From: Paenibacillus phytorum
GTDB taxonomy: Bacteria; Bacillota; Bacilli; Paenibacillales; NBRC-103111
Direction of reading: 5' to 3'
Length of the DNA stretch: 53,372 nt
Assembly: GCF_013141715.1 (NCBI RefSeq)
Contig: NZ_WHOA01000235.1
Span: forward strand, 1-53,372
The stretch's first letter is position 1; each line of letters begins with the position of its first letter. The notes beneath the pieces are model-generated. The model did not search any database, was not told the origin of the DNA, and was given only the letters and a program-made list of their open reading frames with translations. This document shows, one piece after another, positions 50,050 through 53,372 of this stretch. The position numbers and the translations under genes are program-made.

Positions 50050-52293
50050 TTAGCTTCGTTCAGACCCACTATTACTCGCATATTGACCGGGTGAGATGCC
50101 CTCATATTTGCGGAACATGCGAATGAAGGTGTTAACGTTATTGCAGCCCACCCGCAAAGCCAGCTCGGCAATTTTCACCTTCTCCGTGTCCATAATTTCT
50201 TTGGCCTTCTTCACCCGGTATAGGTTTAGGTAATCCTTGAAGTTCTCACCCGTGTGTTTCTTGAAGGCTCCGCTAATATAGCCAAGTGAGAATCGGTGCA
50301 TCTCCGCAATCTCCGACAAAGACAGGTCGCGAGTGTAATGCTCATGCACGTAGTCGACGATGCCCTGCATCTGTGTCTGATCCAGCATCTTCTGCTCCGA
50401 ATGAATGAGTCCGATCAACCGCTCGAACAGCTCGAACAAGGCAGACCTTGCCTCGGCATCCTCAGCCGCATGATGAAGCTTCCGGAGTGCCTCCGCCACT
50501 TCGCCCTCATCCGTATCCAGTACTTTGTTCAACTGCTGGAGAATCCGGTTTACCGTATTTTGTAGAGCGTATACGAAATGCGTCCAGCCGGTTCCGCCGA
50601 TCGCCTCCCTGCTTCGATTCTCATCCAACAAACGCTGCAGCAGGAGGAAAACGTTCTCCCGTTGTCCGCGAATGACACTCCCGATCAGCTCGCGCTCCCC
50701 ATCTAGCGGATAATAAAACCGGTCATTCATCTGGCCGTCCAAATCACTTCGGACGATGACGAGACGGGACGTTCGCAGTACCCCATAATCCAGCCACTGC
50801 ACCGCCTGCCGGTACGCCCGTTCCCACTCGCCGCCCGCCAGAACCGGGTCGCCCAGCGCAGCGACCAGACGCAAGCCGACGCTTGCCTCGATCTCCATCA
50901 GCACCGAGCTGACGATCCGCTTCGCCCGTTCGCTATCGTCCCCCTGCAGCATGATGCCCATGCGGCGGTAGTCGAAATCGAATACTTCGCACAAGCCTTC
51001 CTCACTCAGCCGCTCCGAGAGCAGCAATTGAAGCTGCGACTTAAACGTGACGAGAGCTTCCTTCGTGTAGTGACTCGCCACCTCCGAGTAGCTGGCGAAT
51101 TCAACCACGCCTACCATGCTTGGCAAGGCTAGCCAGACGAGGCCATGCTTTTCCAGCTCAGCGGCCGCCTGTTCCTGAGGCAGCAAGCCATGGAGCAAGT
51201 CCCGCAGCAGCTTGTCCTTGAGTGAAACCTTGCTTTGCATCATCGCTTCCCGCATCTGTTCGTTAGCTCTCTTCATCCGGGCTGTCGTATCGCGTATAAA
51301 CGTAAATTCATCCCTTTCCTCCGACTCCTTCTCCTCTAAGTCTTCATCCGAGCGCAGCAAGCTGACTACATGCCCGATCGGCAGGTACATCCGGCGGGAA
51401 ATCCAGTAGGCTAGGCCCCCGCCGAGCAGCAGCAGCAGTACATAGACAAAGCCCGTTACCGTCAACTGCTCCTTCATCGCCGACCAGGGGGCGAACCGTT
51501 CCGCCACGTAGACAAAAGTCCAAGTCGGCAACACCTGAGAGCGCAGCGTATGCACGGACAGACCGTCTCGGAACGAAAGGCCGTCTTTTCCTGACTGAAC
51601 CGTCGGCAGCACGTTGTCGCGAACCTCATCTTTCCGCTCCGGCTGGAAAGCGGACTTGTAGGCGAGAAGCCGCTCCCCATCCAGAATGGCGATGGCACTT
51701 TCGCCGTCGAGCCCGAGTACCGGAAGTAGATAACGTTCATGGAAGGATAAATAGAAGTACAAAGCGCTGCCCGAGAGCGCTTCCACTTTTTTCGTAAGTG
51801 TAATCAGGGTATCGGCTTCGTATGGCTTCGGCGTCCGGCGCACCCCCATGTCTTCTGCCTCGTCCGAATCAGGCGTCAAGCCCATTTCACTCCAGTACCG
51901 GTCCTTTGTAATCGTGTAGCTGGGCGTGATAACCAGATCGTCATTGTCCTTGGTAATGTCGATCCGGTAACCGAAGTCACGGAACGCATTGCTACTCTTC
52001 TGAAGCTCATTGTAGATGCTCGTAATGTTCGCATAGTCCCGCTGCGGATTGCGCGCATACGCGACAATCGATTCCTGTTCCTTCATCTGGTCCGACAGCG
52101 TAAGTGCGAAGCGCAGTTTCATATCCGCCTGATCACGCATCTGTTCCAGATAGACCGCCTGCTTGCGGTACAGTTCCCGGTTGACGTGCTCGTTGCTCTG
52201 GTAAATGAACAAGCCTGCCGCGATCAGCGTGTAGAGAATCACCAGCACCAGATAGGCGGACAGCAGCTTGAGAAAAAATCTTTTTTTGATCAT
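50050..52293 (-). CDS. YesN-like membrane sensor with AraC-type DNA-binding domain
   Basis: The 747-residue protein has a membrane helix at about 10-29, an extracytoplasmic sensing domain (30-270), a second helix at about 276-296, a cytoplasmic linker region, and a C-terminal AraC double helix-turn-helix (about 640-740: DLSLSEIAEMHRFSLGYISGAFKKH, and ALRVGCNNVNTFIRMFRKY..SPGQYA). It is a one-component transmembrane regulator common next to LipO/LplBC systems in Paenibacillus. It lies upstream of lplB in the same direction and should control the glycan locus in response to an external sugar. Confidence 0.88.
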   Translation of the reverse strand: MIKKRFFLKLLSAYLVLVILYTLIAAGLFIYQSNEHVNRELYRKQAVYLEQMRDQADMKLRFALTLSDQMKEQESIVAYARNPQRDYANITSIYNELQKSSNAFRDFGYRIDITKDNDDLVITPSYTITKDRYWSEMGLTPDSDEAEDMGVRRTPKPYEADTLITLTKKVEALSGSALYFYLSFHERYLLPVLGLDGESAIAILDGERLLAYKSAFQPERKDEVRDNVLPTVQSGKDGLSFRDGLSVHTLRSQVLPTWTFVYVAERFAPWSAMKEQLTVTGFVYVLLLLLGGGLAYWISRRMYLPIGHVVSLLRSDEDLEEKESEERDEFTFIRDTTARMKRANEQMREAMMQSKVSLKDKLLRDLLHGLLPQEQAAAELEKHGLVWLALPSMVGVVEFASYSEVASHYTKEALVTFKSQLQLLLSERLSEEGLCEVFDFDYRRMGIMLQGDDSERAKRIVSSVLMEIEASVGLRLVAALGDPVLAGGEWERAYRQAVQWLDYGVLRTSRLVIVRSDLDGQMNDRFYYPLDGERELIGSVIRGQRENVFLLLQRLLDENRSREAIGGTGWTHFVYALQNTVNRILQQLNKVLDTDEGEVAEALRKLHHAAEDAEARSALFELFERLIGLIHSEQKMLDQTQMQGIVDYVHEHYTRDLSLSEIAEMHRFSLGYISGAFKKHTGENFKDYLNLYRVKKAKEIMDTEKVKIAELALRVGCNNVNTFIRMFRKYEGISPGQYASNSGSERS

Positions 52294-52603
52294 GGGAACC
52301 CTCCTCTATCTACGAAAGAGATTCAGATACTATAACCGGAAGGAGCCGGTCTGTCTATCGTCAATATTTTGCTATCTCGATTTCTTCACGAATCCGCTCT
52401 CAGAGCTGTCGTACTGCCGCAGATGCATTATCTCGAAGAAGACGCCTCAATTGATCAGCCTCAGATGACAGCATGTCATTCTCCAAGCGTAACTGACGGT
52501 CCTCGGCCTGCAAGCGTTATTCTCAGCATGTACATACGCGATAACAATATCATGTAAAAGAAAAAAAACCCTTCCTAAGAAGGGTTTCGTTCGTAGAGTA
52601 TGA
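52294..52603. other. Gene-free gap with a possible coiled-coil remnant
   Basis: No intact gene is seen between the YesN-like gene and the tRNA cluster. On the minus strand 52361-52514 reads as a coiled-coil-like peptide (LQAEDRQLRLENDMLSSEA, then LRRLLRDN) interrupted by one TGA and continuing as ERIREEIEIAKY, which could be a decayed small gene. Very uncertain. Confidence 0.2.
52559..52587 (-). terminator. Terminator of the second tRNA cluster
   Basis: The stem aaaccctt/aagggttt with a 6-base loop is followed on the minus strand by eight T residues, 17 bases after tRNA-Leu. Confidence 0.85.
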
Positions 52604-52688
52604 TGCGGTCAAGAGGACTCGAACCTCCACGGGGGGTTAGCCCACACGGACCTGAACCGTGCGCGTCTGCCAATTCCGCCATGACCGC
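52604..52688 (-). tRNA. tRNA-Leu (anticodon CAG)
   Basis: An 85-base class II tRNA with a long variable arm, acceptor GCGGTCA/TGACCGC, anticodon loop TTCAGGT and T-arm GGTTCGAGTC. CCA not encoded. Confidence 0.95.
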
Positions 52689-52701
52689 AAAATCAGAGAA
52701 A

Positions 52702-52720
52702 CTTTAGACATAGTCTAAAG
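52702..52720. other. Short perfect hairpin between tRNA-Lys and tRNA-Leu
   Basis: ctttagac and gtctaaag form an 8-bp stem with a 3-base loop and no T-run. It may be a processing or pausing structure in the tRNA precursor. Confidence 0.5.
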
Positions 52721-52733
52721 TTCCCTATACTAC

Positions 52734-52806
52734 TGAGTCATGTAGGATTCGAACCTACGACACCCTGATTAAAAGTCAGGTGCTCTACCAACTGAGCTAA
52801 TGACTC
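52734..52806 (-). tRNA. tRNA-Lys (anticodon TTT)
   Basis: Acceptor GAGTCAT/ATGACTC, anticodon loop CTTTTAA and T-arm GGTTCGAATC. CCA not encoded. Confidence 0.95.
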
Positions 52807-52828
52807 ATGTCCAGAAATAAAAAAATGG

Positions 52829-52902
52829 CGGAGCTGACGGGATTCGAACCCGCGGTCTCCTGCGTGACAGGCAGGCATGTTGGGCCACTACACCACAGCT
52901 CC
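52829..52902 (-). tRNA. tRNA-Asp (anticodon GTC)
   Basis: Acceptor GGAGCTG/CAGCTCC, anticodon loop CTGTCAC and T-arm GGTTCGAATC, with discriminator G. Confidence 0.95.
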
Positions 52903-52933
52903 ACACTATGTAAAACAACTCTCGGAAAGAGTT

Positions 52934-53010
<77 letters not shown>

Positions 53011-53046
53011 ACATTACTAGCATGATATTTAATTAGAGATAAAATA

Positions 53047-53122
53047 TGGTGGAGGCTGACGGGATCGAACCGCCGACCCTCTGCTTGTAAGGCAGATGCT
53101 CTCCCAGCTGAGCTAAGCCTCC
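53047..53122 (-). tRNA. tRNA-Val (anticodon TAC)
   Basis: Acceptor GGAGGCT/AGCCTCC, anticodon loop CTTACAA, T-arm GGTTCGATCC. CCA encoded. Confidence 0.95.
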
Positions 53123-53145
53123 ATGGGATGGAACTAGAAAATTGA

Positions 53146-53220
53146 TGGTGACCCGTAGGGGACTCGAACCCCTGTTACCTCCGTGAAAGGGAGGTGTCTT
53201 AACCACTTGACCAACGGGCC
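53146..53220 (-). tRNA. tRNA-Glu (anticodon TTC)
   Basis: Acceptor GGCCCGT/ACGGGTC with one G-T pair, anticodon loop CTTTCAC, T-arm GGTTCGAGTC. CCA encoded. Confidence 0.95.
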
Positions 53221-53256
53221 TCGTAAACAGGCTTTTCTTATGTAAAAGTTTATTGG

Positions 53257-53348
53257 TGGCGGAGAGAGAGGGATTCGAACCCTCGAGACGCTTGTGACGC
53301 CTACACGATTTCCAATCGTGCTCCTTCGGCCAGCTCGGACACCTCTCC
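53257..53348 (-). tRNA. tRNA-Ser (anticodon GGA)
   Basis: A 92-base class II tRNA with a long variable arm, acceptor GGAGAGG paired with TCTCTCC, anticodon loop TTGGAAA, discriminator G and encoded CCA. It is the first gene of the cluster seen here: Ser-Glu-Val-fMet-Asp-Lys-Leu. Confidence 0.95.
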
Positions 53349-53372
53349 ATGAAAAGCCTGGTATGTTATAAA

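Noticed and set aside
49216..50094. 292-codon plus-strand frame over lplB
   Set aside because: Mirror of a strongly conserved permease gene; no supporting signals.
53033..53350. 105-codon minus-strand frame at the window end
   Set aside because: It runs through tRNA-Val, tRNA-Glu and tRNA-Ser; the GGSNPSLS and GSIPSAS peptides are translated tRNA T-arms.

Overview
The window looks like chromosomal DNA of a spore-forming, low-to-mid GC Bacillales, most probably Paenibacillus. The evidence is a YyaC-type spore protease, CsaA, a cyclic di-AMP riboswitch ahead of an NlpC/P60 hydrolase, exported proteins with copper-amine-oxidase-like stalk domains, a LipO/LplB/LplC/YesN-type glycan uptake locus, and two tRNA clusters in which only some genes encode CCA. 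No plasmid, phage or CRISPR module is visible.

Layout. 1-2342: cytochrome bd oxidase subunits I (cut by the window edge) and II, plus a 47-residue CydS-like small subunit. 2673-7884 (minus): a four-gene operon of type III polyketide synthase, methyltransferase, FAD-dependent oxidoreductase and MMPL exporter, probably for an alkylpyrone or phenolic lipid. 8053-9600: a FAD/Rieske oxidoreductase. 9840-11320: a scar zone with an IS-end-like remnant, the tail of a universal stress protein, the tail of topoisomerase III and a MITE-like element. 11459-15337: small cytoplasmic and membrane proteins (LspA-like, HAD phosphatase, CcdC-like, CBO0543-like). 15460-18168: GH51 arabinofuranosidase with a divergent AraC regulator. 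18247-24100: phospholipase D-like protein, CsaA, a TetR/metallo-hydrolase pair around a 31-bp palindrome, a DUF2798 protein, gene debris and small unknowns. 24472-32270: ABC exporter, YyaC, glycosyltransferase, two stalk-domain exported proteins and an MgtC-like protein.

32344-37490 (minus): a UgpAEBQ-type glycerol-3-phosphate or glycerophosphodiester uptake operon, with a TIM-barrel isomerase upstream. 37721-38285: four tRNA genes beside a 50-bp duplication of a tRNA-Gly 3' end and its terminator. 38388-41257: an AIM24 protein, a coiled-coil membrane protein, a GyrI-like protein, ferritin and a Fur-box-controlled DUF1450 protein. 41518-52293 (minus): a glycan locus with a YesN-like sensor-regulator, LplB and LplC permeases, LipO binding protein and a 1633-residue multidomain beta-helix protein. 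52604-53348: seven tRNA genes.

The best candidates for unusual biology are the polyketide/MMPL operon, the beta-helix protein and its uptake locus, and several regulatory arrangements: the TetR palindrome, the Fur promoter, the ugp leader with cre-like sites, and the c-di-AMP switch. All identifications come from reading motifs and remembered family features; no database search was run.
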